Positions 33,840 through 44,201 are shown, numbered from the stretch's first letter. The stretch is DNA of 64,000 nt from Lepidodermella squamata (GCA_047495785.1 JBLDXI010000024.1:4836001-4900000); one strand, 5' to 3'. A program made the numbers and translations. The notes: generated by a model not told the origin, from the letters alone.

Positions 33840-36074
33840 ATGTACGAGCAGATAACAACGCAGACGGAAAATGTCCTCCAGCCAAGCTCAGTCGGCCCAT
33901 TTGTCTCAGAAATTCCGTGCCGAAGCGGCAATCGGGCGCGGGCAGGCTTCGACGGCACCCGTTTCGAAAACCCGTGGTCACCAGTGCCGCGCGCCAGTCG
34001 AGCCCGTCGCCTCAAGCTACTAGGCTCACGCTTATGCAACTGCGCAACCGATGATCGAGTGCCGTCAAAGCGCGTTCTCGACGAAGTGCTACCCGTTAAG
34101 CCGGTCCACTTCGACAACAGCCGGCGGCCCAATGCGCAAACTATGCCGCTGGAGTTGACGTGGATCGGCCACGCGACGTCGCTCGTTCGAATGGACGGCA
34201 TTTCGATCATCACCGATCCGATTTTTAGCAATTACTGCTCGCCGATTGCGTTGCATAACATGCTGAGATACCGCAAAGCGCCGTGTTCTATCGACGATTT
34301 GCCGCAGGATTTGCGCATTGTCGTCATTTCGCACAATCACTACGACCATTTGGACTACAAATCCGTGACGAAAATCTATAAGAGATACGGCAATCTCGTG
34401 ACATTTTGCGTGCCAAAGGGCCTCGCCAAGTGGTTTCGCGATAATTTATCTGGCATCAAAACGAATAAATTGGTTGAGCTGGAGTGGTGGCAACAGGCGA
34501 GCTTTGAGCTGATCTCGCCGGCTGGCTCTATTCTCGGCCAGTTTCAGGTCGTGGCCGTGCCAGCTCAGCACTGGTCTCTGCGTGTTCTGGGCAATCGTAA
34601 CCACTCGTTGTGGTGTGGCTATGTGGTTATCGGACCGAGTAAGCGCAAATTTTTCTTCGCTGGTGATACAGCCTACTGTCCAGGGTTCAAAGAAATCGGA
34701 GCCGAGTTGGGACCTATCGATTTATCGGTAAGTATAAATTCATTGTATCAACAGTCAAATTTGACGTATTGACGTATATTTAAAAAATATTGAGAGAATA
34801 TGCGAATGATTGCTCAAGTTTGCGCTTTCTTGATGTCCAAATGGCATCACTCTTCCACCTTAAAATTCGCCAATCGAAATATATTCAAATCATTTGAAAA
34901 ATCGGAAAGTAATCCAACATTTTATTTCGGTTTTGCAGGATCAAAATGCGCGTGCCCACGTGAACATGAAAAAATAAGCTTAACCGAGTTCAAACCATCT
35001 CGCAAAACATCACCTCAGGCTTCTCAGCCCAAAGGTCTTGGGTTCGACTGCAACTTTTCTCAACTTTTTCACAGGTTAAATTTTTTGCATGACGGAGTGA
35101 CGGACTGACGAAATGGCGAAGCAGCGAAGAAACCTGCACCGCCCCAAAAAGCTATACCTATTTTTTCATGTCCATTGTGTGACCACTTAAAAGTCCAATC
35201 CAATGCGCGTGCTGATTGGTCAATTGATCGTTGCTATGACTCCCGGATGAAACGTTCTGTCGTGCGATCCATAAGATTTTTTGCAACAAGTGTTTTTTGC
35301 CGCAGCAATTTACCACAATTAATATGGAGTTTACGCTCCTGGTCAATGGAAACCGGGCAGAGGGTGTGGCAAGGTCATTTTTTTCATAAATATAAAATAA
35401 TTTATTAGTGGATCGCACGACGGAAATGTTTCATTCCGGAGTCACTAGCAACGATAAATTGACCAATCAGGGTACGCGCCAAGGTTCAACTTTCCAGTGG
35501 TTCCACAATGTCACGCGTACTTCGATCCTTCAAAGCCGAAGTAGAATGGCCCGATATATATCGAATAATATATCGAATTTTGACATTTTTTAATGTCTTT
35601 GAACGAAGTGCCTATTTCTACATAATTATGTTGTATTTGTTAACTAATTGGATAAAATTTTCAAAGTTGATCTATGTTTTCAGGGTTTTCCTGGTTAGGG
35701 TTAGGGTTGAAAATGGTTAGGTATGTACAAATAGGTAAACAGTACCCATAATTATGTGCGAATCGGGGCACCCTATTTGAATTATTCCTGAACGTTTAAT
35801 TTCATCTCAGGCTATTCCGATTGGCGCGTACAAGCCACGTCATTTCTTGCGTTACGCTCACGTCGATCCGATCGAAGCTGTTGAAATTCACCTGGATGTT
35901 CAATCACGGCGTTCAGTCGGCGTGCACTGGGGCACGTTTAAATTAGGTGGCGAGAAGACGCTCGAGCCTAAAGCCGATCTGGCTCAGGCCTCCGCTGACA
36001 AGGGCCTGCCAGCCGACGCTTTTGTAACAATCGGCCACGGCGAAACGCTTGTTGTTGACGGTCGCACGAAATGA
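33840..36074 (+). CDS. NAPEPLD: NAPE-PLD-like phospholipase D, copy 6
   Basis: Two exons (33840-34727 and 35811-36074) encode 383 residues. All metal ligands are present (SHNHYDHLD, PAQHWS, FAGDTAYC, GVHWGTF). The sequence is nearly identical to copy 3 over most of its length, with the same intron site after GPIDLS, but the intron is 1083 nt against 358 because it has gained a foldback element. Divergence is concentrated in an N-terminal patch (about residues 40-65). GDTAYC replaces GDTGYC, as in the frameshifted copy 4. It is separated from the other five copies by the Ly6-like gene and tRNA cluster 1. Confidence 0.93.
35165..35515. repeat. Foldback (MITE-like) element in the intron of NAPE-PLD copy 6
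   Basis: Diverged inverted arms at about 35165-35272 and 35405-35515 share blocks such as TGATTGGTCAATT, ATCGTTGCTA and GTCGTGCGATCC. The centre is about 130 nt. Copy 3 lacks the element at this site, so it probably inserted after the duplication. Confidence 0.7.
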
Positions 36075-36437
36075 GGGATCAAAATTCTTCTTCAAATCGA
36101 CAAATACTTGACATTTATGTTAACATGTCAAAAAAGAATATTTCCATTGAAAATGAAATTTATGAAATTTTTTATATCATTCTAATAGGCTCCAAATGAC
36201 TGAGGAAAAGCAATAACTGATGGCCAACTATTTTTTGCCTCGAATAAAAACCATGAGGGATTGTTTGAAGCTGTTTTCATCAGTCGATAAGGTCCAGTGT
36301 AAAGTTTTCCTGATTCCTGGTATTCTCGTTAAACCGGGATTCGAGCGAAAAAATTGTTCATCATTTTTTCACGTCATCGAGAGTTGATTACGATTTACGG
36401 CGGCACAATTATTGTTATGCTTTGCCATCTTGCATCA
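36075..36437. other. Spacer between NAPE-PLD copy 6 and tRNA cluster 2
   Basis: No gene, repeat or RNA is supported in this stretch. Confidence 0.5.
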
Positions 36438-36503
36438 GGCCCGTTGGTCTATGATTCTCGCTTTGGGTGCGAGAGGTCTCGGGTTCAAATCCCGGACGGG
36501 CCC
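36438..36503 (+). tRNA. tRNA-Pro-TGG: tRNA-Pro(UGG) with a shortened D loop
   Basis: Acceptor GGCCCGT/ACGGGCC, anticodon stem CTCGC/GCGAG with loop TTTGGGT, and a standard T arm. Total length is only 66 nt because the D region (GTTGGTCTATGATTC) lacks about 6 nt of the usual loop, including the invariant GG. It may be a tRNA pseudogene. Confidence 0.7.
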
Positions 36504-36589
36504 AAGCTTTTTGATATAATAGCCGAAGCGGCGGCATTACAAAAGGTGCATGCAATAAATAGCCTTCAGCAAGTAATGCTATCATAGCG

Positions 36590-36660
36590 GCATCGGTGGT
36601 TCAGTGGTAGAATTCTCGCCTGCCACGCGGGAGGCCCGGGTTCGATTCCCGGCCGATGCA
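36590..36660 (+). tRNA. tRNA-Gly-GCC: tRNA-Gly(GCC)
   Basis: 71 nt, acceptor GCATCGG/CCGATGC, anticodon loop CTGCCAC, perfect CCCGG/CCGGG T stem. Confidence 0.95.
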
Positions 36661-36758
36661 AGCGACCCTGTTTTTGCATGAAAGCTTTGAGCAGCACCCG
36701 GCGAACAATGAAGCGCGGAAATTCAAAAGTAATACCAACAGACTCCATGTCACCAAAA

Positions 36759-36830
36759 TCCTTGGTAGTATAGTGGTTAGTATCCCCGCCTGTCACGCGG
36801 GAGACCAGGGTTCGATTCCCTGCCAAGGAG
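36759..36830 (+). tRNA. tRNA-Asp-GTC: tRNA-Asp(GUC)
   Basis: 72 nt, acceptor TCCTTGG/CCAAGGA, anticodon stem CCCGC/GCGGG with loop CTGTCAC. The fragment at 30625 derives from a gene of this type. Confidence 0.95.
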
Positions 36831-36903
36831 TCAGCTTTTTACATGCGGATTTGTGGATTTCAAGCAAATTTATTCAGTAATAACGTGCAAAAATGTTGAT
36901 TGC

Positions 36904-36976
36904 CGCCCGATGTGGGGCTCGAACCCACGACCCTGGGATTAAGAGTCCCATGCTCTACCGACTGAGCTAACCGGGC
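36904..36976 (-). tRNA. tRNA-Lys-CTT: tRNA-Lys(CUU)
   Basis: 73 nt on the minus strand, acceptor GCCCGGT/ATCGGGC with one weak pair, anticodon loop CTCTTAA. Confidence 0.95.
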
Positions 36977-37066
36977 TTAGCCGACATAGCTGATGACTAG
37001 GGCAGGTTCAAAGACCCAAATCAGGCATGCGACACGAGTCAGAGACAGAGAGTGTGTAAAAACATT

Positions 37067-37139
37067 CGAGGCTGCCAGGAGTCGAACCTGGAATCTTCTG
37101 ATCCGTAGTCAGACGCGTTGTCCATTGCGCCACAACCCC
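37067..37139 (-). tRNA. tRNA-Arg-ACG: tRNA-Arg(ACG)
   Basis: 73 nt on the minus strand, acceptor GGGGTTG/CAGCCTC with two wobbles, anticodon stem TCTGA/TCAGA with loop CTACGGA. Confidence 0.93.
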
Positions 37140-37211
37140 ATCGTGTTGATTTAGCATCATATCGTTGATGATACGTACAGCGTTGTAGCACAGGAAAAAG
37201 CATAAAATGTA

Positions 37212-37295
37212 TGTCAGAAGTGGGATTCGAACCCACGCCAGTAGAAACTGACTGCGACCTGAACGCAGCGCCTTGGACCGCTCGGCCATCCTGAC
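37212..37295 (-). tRNA. tRNA-Leu-CAG: tRNA-Leu(CAG)
   Basis: 84 nt on the minus strand with a long variable arm. Anticodon stem CTGCG/CGCAG with loop TTCAGGT. Confidence 0.95.
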
Positions 37296-37460
37296 GGGAT
37301 GGTGGTATAGATTGATATCCCGCAGACGGCATTTCGCAAAGCCAGTAGAGCGTCGCCACAAAGTACTTAGTTTAATTACCTGTTGCCAATATAAAACTTA
37401 AACTAGCCAGCAATGTCGATCAGGGTGTATCGTTGTTGAAACTGCTGAAGAAGCACTCAA

Positions 37461-37542
37461 GTCGCTATGCCCGAGTGGTTAAGGGGTCTGACTAGAAATC
37501 AGATGCGGTCTCCGCGCGTAGGTTCAAATCCTACTGGCGACG
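37461..37542 (+). tRNA. tRNA-Ser-AGA: tRNA-Ser(AGA)
   Basis: 82 nt with a long variable arm. Acceptor GTCGCTA/TGGCGAC, anticodon stem TCTGA/TCAGA with loop CTAGAAA. Confidence 0.95.
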
Positions 37543-37616
37543 ACAGTTTTTGCATTATAACGACTGAAGCTCAATTCTGCAGATATAGCCTCCAGAACAG
37601 TCCTCGCTTTCATCAG

Positions 37617-37688
37617 GCGTCAGTGGTGTAACGGTCAGCATGGTTGCCTTCCAAGCAGCCGATCCGGGTTCGACTCCCGGCTGACGCA
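37617..37688 (+). tRNA. tRNA-Gly-TCC: tRNA-Gly(UCC), cluster 2
   Basis: Identical to 32247-32318. Start of the second copy of the repeated block, offset 5370 nt from the first with no length change through tRNA-Leu. Confidence 0.95.
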
Positions 37689-37775
37689 CACGTTTTTAGC
37701 TCACACGTTTGAGAGCAGCAAACGCATTGCTAGTGACGAGATGAAAGCTTTCCTTCCCAAAAGCAGCGTTCGAGA

Positions 37776-37847
37776 GGTCCCATGGTGTAGCGGTTAGCAC
37801 TCTGGACTCTGAATCCAGCGACTCGAGTTCGATTCTCGATGGGACCT
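37776..37847 (+). tRNA. tRNA-Gln-CTG: tRNA-Gln(CUG), cluster 2
   Basis: Identical to 32406-32477. Confidence 0.95.
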
Positions 37848-37945
37848 TGATCAGTTTTTTCAAGCTAACTGAGCTCACTCTCAGCTGCTGGAAACTTGCG
37901 ATCATAATATTTGTTACCATTCAAACCTTTTCTTTCACTAGCCTA

Positions 37946-38017
37946 GGGGGCATAGCTCAGTGGTAGAGCGTCTCATTCGCATTGTGAAGGTCTCGGGTTC
38001 AATCCCCGATGCCTCCA
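37946..38017 (+). tRNA. tRNA-Ala-CGC: tRNA-Ala(CGC), cluster 2
   Basis: Identical to 32576-32647, including the mismatch in the anticodon stem. Confidence 0.88.
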
Positions 38018-38107
38018 GTTGGCACTTTTTTCGCGTAAATGTTGAGAAGTAACAGCCATAATACTGATGATATGAATCGGAAATAAGCCCAAGGATGCGA
38101 AAAATAG

Positions 38108-38191
38108 TGTCAGAAGTGGGGTTCGAACCCACGCCCTCTTTCGAGGACCAGATCTTGAGTCTGGCGCCTTAGACCGCTCGGCCATCCTGAC
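38108..38191 (-). tRNA. tRNA-Leu-CAA: tRNA-Leu(CAA), cluster 2
   Basis: Identical to 32738-32821. Similarity to cluster 1 ends about 50 nt beyond this gene, near 38242. Confidence 0.95.
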
Positions 38192-38980
38192 CGCCTGACT
38201 GAACATTCAATTGGATTCAGATGAACCAGCGCGGGTTCAGCTTCTGGAGTTTTCTTTTGGGCTTTTCGGCTTCGGACCCTCTTCGCCATCGCCTCGGACG
38301 GGTCGAATTTCATCAGAAACCAGGCAAAATTTGTCTGGCAGTTCTTCAGTGACAAGCACTCATCGACATACAATCGCTTTTTCATTAAAACAACGTCCAC
38401 AGCCACCAAAGGCGCAGAGCGCAGATGTTCCAACCGTCTATAAGCCTTAGTTCGCAGTTCGCGGCACGCTGGGCCTAAGCTGTTGCGGCCCCGATCTTTG
38501 GAACATTTTATGTATGTTTATGTAGAATAAATGTAGAACAATCAAATTGCTATGTTGTCGTTGCGTTAAATTCGTTTCACATTTAGCTAATTTTTCGTTT
38601 ATACGCTATAAAATTAATTATGAATCAATCTTTTGTCGTTTTGAAATAGTTTCATTAGCCCAAATAAGTGATTTTCATATCCATAGCGTGTGCTCTCACG
38701 TGATGACTGTTCACGCACACGATTCGTATTTATTCACAAAACCTCCATTCAGACATATGCGTGATAAACCGATTCACTTTTTACTATCGAAATTCATTCA
38801 GCATTTGAATTATGTATTTTCATAGTGCCTCAAATTCATGAGCACTTCATGAGCATTTATCTAAATAATATGTGGATGGCAAAATTTAGAAAAGGAGAAT
38901 TCTGAATGAATCGGTCGACCGTCGACCATTCTTTCCGTTATTTTTCCCTTTTTAAATTTTCACTCTTATTTGTCTTTTAG
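38192..38980. other. Spacer between tRNA cluster 2 and the astacin-like gene
   Basis: AT-rich beyond about 38460. A minus-strand frame of 107 codons overlaps the tRNA-Leu and is not convincing. TTTGTCTTTTAG at 38969-38980 abuts the ATG of the next gene and is a strong candidate trans-splice acceptor. Confidence 0.5.
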
Positions 38981-41900
38981 ATGCTAATTGGCTCGGTCAT
39001 TGCTTTTTTACTCGTTATTGACATGGTGGGATCGGCTTTCGTTCCTTCCGTTGCCGATTTGCGAGATTTTCGAAGCTTGACCGCAATGCTGGAGCGCATG
39101 AAAGCTACCAAGCCGGCGGACACCGAAGCCACACCACTCCTCCGCGACACCCCGGCGCCGCTATCGTCTCTTGCTTCGCCGATAAAGGTGTGGTTCGGCA
39201 ACAGTTCGCAACCTGGTTGGACAGATCCTGGCTTCGTCGACCCAGGTACACTAGCAAAACTTGTACAGTAAAAGCTTCAAGAGTTCAGAGAGCATGCGAT
39301 TTAAGAGCGCAGGCTTCGTCATAAGAGGAATTATTAATGATAAATCGCTCTTGTTGCATTGCGCTTGAATCTCGTGCTCTAAAACTACAGAATCATGATA
39401 AAAGGCTCACAACAGGACCCACAAATTTAATAATTCTATCCTTTACAGTTCCTTTGTTGCGATCAGAGTTCTTGAAGTTTCAAACCTACCTGTCTAGCGT
39501 CACGTGCATAAAATTCGAAAATCCAACCTATCTCACTCCTGGCGAAACTGGTCTGGCCCTTTTCGACGCGTATCCTTCATCGTATGGCCTATAATCTACT
39601 AAACTTCATGTCTAATTGTGTCGCACCTTGCAGTATTGAGACCTCCATGATTGATCCAGACACGTTGCTGCTAGCCGTTCCAGAAGAAGAATTTAATGCA
39701 GGACTTAGTTCACTTGTATGTTTACTGAAAGCTAGCATAGCAGGGCGGGATCGATATTATTCACGGCCAAGTTTCAAATCTATTTTAAATTTCAAAGCAC
39801 GGCGGCAAAACATACAAAAATGGGAAGCGGCGTTCTCTGGAAATGTTCCAAAACCTAGATAGATTTGGAGATTTCCAGAAATTAGGCATAGAGAGATAGA
39901 TTAAGAAAAAATAGGACACAAGCAGCGGTTTTGCTACTAATCACTTTTTCCTGTCAAACAAAACGTAGTCTAATTGCATGATACAATAGCGTTAGCCTTA
40001 GCTTTTGGCTTTTGGCTGTACAATTAACTGTGAAGATATCATCTACCATCTACCATACATACTGTTTTTGGGGGTCTAGTGTTAGTACTGGAATTGATTC
40101 TGGCACAGAAAGCATTAAGACTGCTCGCAATTTTTGACATATTCAAATAGACATGAAAGCATTTGTTTTTCGGTACTAGAGAAATTTTGTTCCCACCCTT
40201 TTCTTCGCATTATCGGGATTCTTCTACGAAGGGTGGCGCCCTGACTACCGCGATTATTTGGAGGTCGACCCCGAGAATCAAGAACTGTGAGCTTCACCTA
40301 ACCAGAATGTCTCAGACCAGAGTGTGTTTTTTTCTAGATTTGATTCTGTTATAGAAGCCCGGCCTGCCCTCACCTTCGGTGTGCCATTCGACTACGACTC
40401 AGGAACTCAACTTCCCTTGATCGCTGCTGACGATGAGCTACGCAAGAAGGTACATCCGTACGACCCGCGCTACCTGTCGACCATCGGCCATCACAACTAC
40501 ATGTCGCATTACGACATACTTAAAATGAATTATCTCTACAACTGCTTCGGTATGCATTTTACGAAAAACACCATAGTTCTGGCACTTCATATATGAATTA
40601 TTCCTCGCCTTGAGCATTCTGTCTAGCTAAATTTTTCAAGTTTTCCTTTGATTTCAAGTGCTTCTTTGACAGTCTGGTTGTTTATGTGGGCGCGAAATCG
40701 TCTATGCAAAATATTATAAGAGTTCAAAAAGGCCGAACGTGGTTCATCATAACGTTGGGCTTCTAAAGTATGGTCGAATGAGTCATCAAATTGGCTAAAA
40801 AGATACGTAGATTGAACTAATACTGATATTTTTATTCAGCTGATCCGACTTGCAACGCCACAAAATGCGAGAACGGAGGTTTCCCAAACCCTGCTAAAAA
40901 CTGCACGATATGCCAGTGTCCGTTCGGCTTTGGAGGTCGGCTCTGCGAAACTTTCGCGCCGGCTGTTCCGCCAGGCAGCTGCGGCGGCCTTGTAACAGTC
41001 CCGCCTTGCAGCAAACGGACAATTGAATCTCCGGCTACTTACTCCGCTGGCAACAGCTGTTCATGGCTTGTTTCGACTGTTAGTTCCATTTTTCGAGAGT
41101 TTATTTTCCCTGGTTGTGTATGCCTTATGACTATAACATTCAATGTTAACAGGAAGCCGATAGCGGTTTGATTTTCGTGTTTGAAAAAAGGCCGAACCTG
41201 CAAGTTTCCGAAAGTAATGCCAAGCGTGATTGTTGCCTCAGAAAACTAACTGCTTAATAATTAATTACAGCTTTAAAAGTGTGCGATGATTTCGTCCTTA
41301 TTCGCGATCTTGGTGGCACTGAAAGCTACCCTGGATTCAAGTAGGTTTTTTCATCTGGTAAATGGAAACATAGTATGTCAGTGCGGGACTGACGATTTCG
41401 GATTTTCGACTTTGACATCCGTTGAACAATGCACGTTGAATTGTATTTACTAAACAGCATTAACGTAAACCGGCAGTATTGAATGAGGCTTTTAAATCAA
41501 AGAAGACGCAGAGCGAACTTCATTGAAACAATTATTCAGCCCAATGCATTATATTTCAGATTTTGCGCGAATGGTGTCAGCAGCGGTCGAGCGTTTACCA
41601 CAGACAAGCCACAAGCTATGGTGCATATGCAGGCGATTGTTGGGCAGCAGTCGCCCGACCAGGGCTTCAAACTTGTTGTTTACGCTACTTGCAAGGGCGT
41701 CAAAGCTTCGAACTTGTCGAAGGAGATCTTCTTTACATCGACCGGTTACGATTACGAAGGAACAGCCATAAAGGCAACCAGCTCAAATGAAACGTGCAGC
41801 CCGTGGGCAGAGCAATCTGTTTTCGCTGATTTGGACCTGCCGGGCGGTAGTCTCAACGCATCGCAGAACGCATGTCGCAATCCCAACTCAGGGCCGGGCC

Positions 41901-42697
41901 TGTCTTGTTTCGTCGGAAATTCCACTACGCTGTCAAACTGCTCGACTCGTAGGCTCTCTGATCATTTCTCTGAATTTTCTGTTGATAACATTCTTTTCTC
42001 ATACAGCAGCGGTGAAAAATGAAACTCAGCCAGTGCAGACAGTTCGTTATGTTCGCTGCACCAACACTCAGACGGGTGAATTTGTTAGCTGTCGCCAGAA
42101 CACGTGCCGGGCGGGCGAAACCACTCTCAGCGGCAAAGCTGATCTGAAAACTTGCAATCAAGGCGTAAGTTTCGCATTTCTGTCCCTGGCTAGACCTGAT
42201 AATTAGCAGCTTGCATAAATCGGGAATATCTTTGGACCCAGGTTACAAAGCGGTGCTACACAGGAAAAACGTTCCGTTGTGTTGCCAATGACATGAAGTG
42301 CGACAAACCGGGCGAAACTGAGGTAATTTGTGTGATATAATATGTGGAAAAGAGAATATTCTACTATTTTTCGACCCAGAGCACAACAACGGGGCCATTC
42401 AACTCGTTCCGCTACGTCGCCCGCAATTGGCTCGACTGCCAACACGTCGATGGCATGGTATGTATTCACTGAATTGCAAGTTCCCACGTTGAGCCCTGAT
42501 ATTTTGCAGAAGTATTATCAGTGCTTCAGACAGGGCTCGTCTTCCTTCGTCGACTGCCGTCGGGATAAATGTCACGATGATGAAGTTAGTTAACATTGAT
42601 CATCAATTTCTATATACATAGCTTGTTTTTCGTTGCCTTTCCTTAGAGCCCTGCCGGACCTTTTGGAACGCCGATGAGTTGCTTTGCGAATAACTAA
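38981..42697 (+). CDS. Secreted degenerate astacin + EGF + CUB + kringle-like + Cys-repeat protein
   Basis: Fourteen exons join in phase (38981-39245, 39449-39581, 39634-39715, 40180-40286, 40338-40549, 40840-41078, 41153-41225, 41271-41340, 41560-41948, 42007-42164, 42242-42322, 42380-42457, 42510-42584, 42647-42697) to 670 residues. Order: signal peptide (MLIGSVIAFLLVIDMVGSAF); pro-region; astacin-like domain about 90-266 (FLKFQTYLSSVTCIKF, GFFYEGWRPDYRDYL, GVPFDYDS, TIGHHNYMSHYDILKMNYLY); EGF 267-302; CUB about 312-437; kringle-like about 440-520 (YDYEGT, SNETCSPW, NACRNPN); three cysteine repeats 524-670. The astacin zinc motif HExxHxxGFxHE reads TLFFALSGFFYE: all three histidines and the catalytic glutamate are lost, and the Met-turn is SGTQL. 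Nematode astacins with EGF-CUB are common, but this one is predicted inactive. The first exon junctions are the least certain. Confidence 0.78.
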
Positions 42698-43520
42698 GCT
42701 CGGAGTCGCTGAGCGTTCTATGCCGGAGATAAATGGATTTTGAAAAGCAAATTCTTGGGAGATTTTACATTCATGATCTATACCCAGCTGTTTATAGCTA
42801 ACAAGTTTAAAACAAGTTGAATTGATCTATGATACATAGTCTATTTTATGACGCGTTTTGCGCTGATATAATGTCCAGTAAAAGTGATTCAAGTTATTTT
42901 AGTGAACAGTGAACAGTGAACCGAAATAAAACGAAGTGAACCGGTCTTCAACTGTAAATGAAAAATTGAAAGTCGATTTGGGCGAAAAGTTTGAAATGTT
43001 TAGGGGGCGATCAGCGATCAAACAATCGATAACTGTCCACGAGCCATTCTGCATATGGTTAGCGACGCGCCAAAACGCCAAAATGACCACTTTGATGACT
43101 CATTCGATCGTACTTTGACGAGCCGAACGTGTTGGAATACGCTCCGCTTATTGGAGCACTGGTCGTACTTGTCGTAATTTGAATTTACGTTCGAGAGTCG
43201 TTTTTGTTTTGCCGCGTCGCTAACGATATACGTCCTTGTGATTTAATTCGAGCCACTGCGGTGGAGCAGCGCTGGAGCCTGCCCATTTTGTACTTGCATT
43301 TGCAAGCCTCTATGCAGACAGTGATTGCTTCTATGCAAACTGCAGACATTGACAGACCTGGAAAGTCAAAAAACAAATAAAGAAACGACCGGCTATAATG
43401 ACGCCCAAAGTTTGCCAAAATGAGTGTCAGCAATTGGTGAATCCGTAGCTACGATTATTTCGTAAAACATTTATAATACTCTGCAGTTATAGCCTCCATA
43501 ACAGTCCTCGCATTCATCAG
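42698..43520. other. Spacer between the astacin-like gene and tRNA cluster 3
   Basis: No gene is supported. The last about 40 nt before tRNA-Gly match the flank of clusters 1 and 2. Confidence 0.5.
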
Positions 43521-43592
43521 GCGTCAGTGGTGTAACGGTCAGCATGGTTGCCTTCCAAGCAGCCGATCCGGGTTCGACTCCCGGCTGACGCA
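43521..43592 (+). tRNA. tRNA-Gly-TCC: tRNA-Gly(UCC), cluster 3
   Basis: Identical to 32247-32318. Start of the third copy of the block. Confidence 0.95.
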
Positions 43593-43679
43593 CACGTTTT
43601 TAGCTCACACGTTTGAGAGCAGCAAACGCATTGCTAGTGACGAGATGAAAGCTTTCCTTCCCAAAAGCAGCGTTCGAGA

Positions 43680-43751
43680 GGTCCCATGGTGTAGCGGTTA
43701 GCACTCTGGACTCTGAATCCAGCGACTCGAGTTCGATTCTCGATGGGACCT
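43680..43751 (+). tRNA. tRNA-Gln-CTG: tRNA-Gln(CUG), cluster 3
   Basis: Identical to 32406-32477. The spacer after it is 6 nt longer than in clusters 1 and 2. Confidence 0.95.
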
Positions 43752-43855
43752 TGATACGTTTTTTCAAACAAACTTTCAGCTCACTCACTCTCAGCTGATG
43801 GAAACTTGCGATCGCAATATTTGTTACCATTCAAACCTTTTCTTTCACTAGCCTA

Positions 43856-43927
43856 GGGGGCATAGCTCAGTGGTAGAGCGTCTCATTCGCATTGTGAAGG
43901 TCTCGGGTTCAATCCCCGATGCCTCCA
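43856..43927 (+). tRNA. tRNA-Ala-CGC: tRNA-Ala(CGC), cluster 3
   Basis: Identical to 32576-32647. Confidence 0.88.
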
Positions 43928-44017
43928 GTTGGCACTTTTTTCGCGTAAATGTTGAGAAGTAACAGCCATAATACTGATGATATGAATCGGAAATAAGCCC
44001 AAGGATGCGAAAAATAG

Positions 44018-44101
44018 TGTCAGAAGTGGGGTTCGAACCCACGCCCTCTTTCGAGGACCAGATCTTGAGTCTGGCGCCTTAGACCGCTCGGCCATCCTGA
44101 C
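44018..44101 (-). tRNA. tRNA-Leu-CAA: tRNA-Leu(CAA), cluster 3
   Basis: Identical to 32738-32821. Its downstream flank matches cluster 2 more closely than cluster 1. Confidence 0.95.
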
Positions 44102-44201
44102 CGCCTGACTGAACATTCAATTGGATTCAGATGAACCAGCGGGTTCAGCTTCGAGCATTCACCAAACCTCAAATCTCGAATACGCTGTACTTCATGTGAC
44201 A

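Noticed and set aside
38110-38433. 107-codon minus-strand frame after tRNA cluster 2
   Set aside because: It runs through a tRNA-Leu and shows no recognisable domain.
39584-39862. 92-codon plus-strand frame within the astacin-like gene
   Set aside because: It reads through a GT donor (39716) and starts inside an intron. Only 39634-39715 fits the in-phase gene model.
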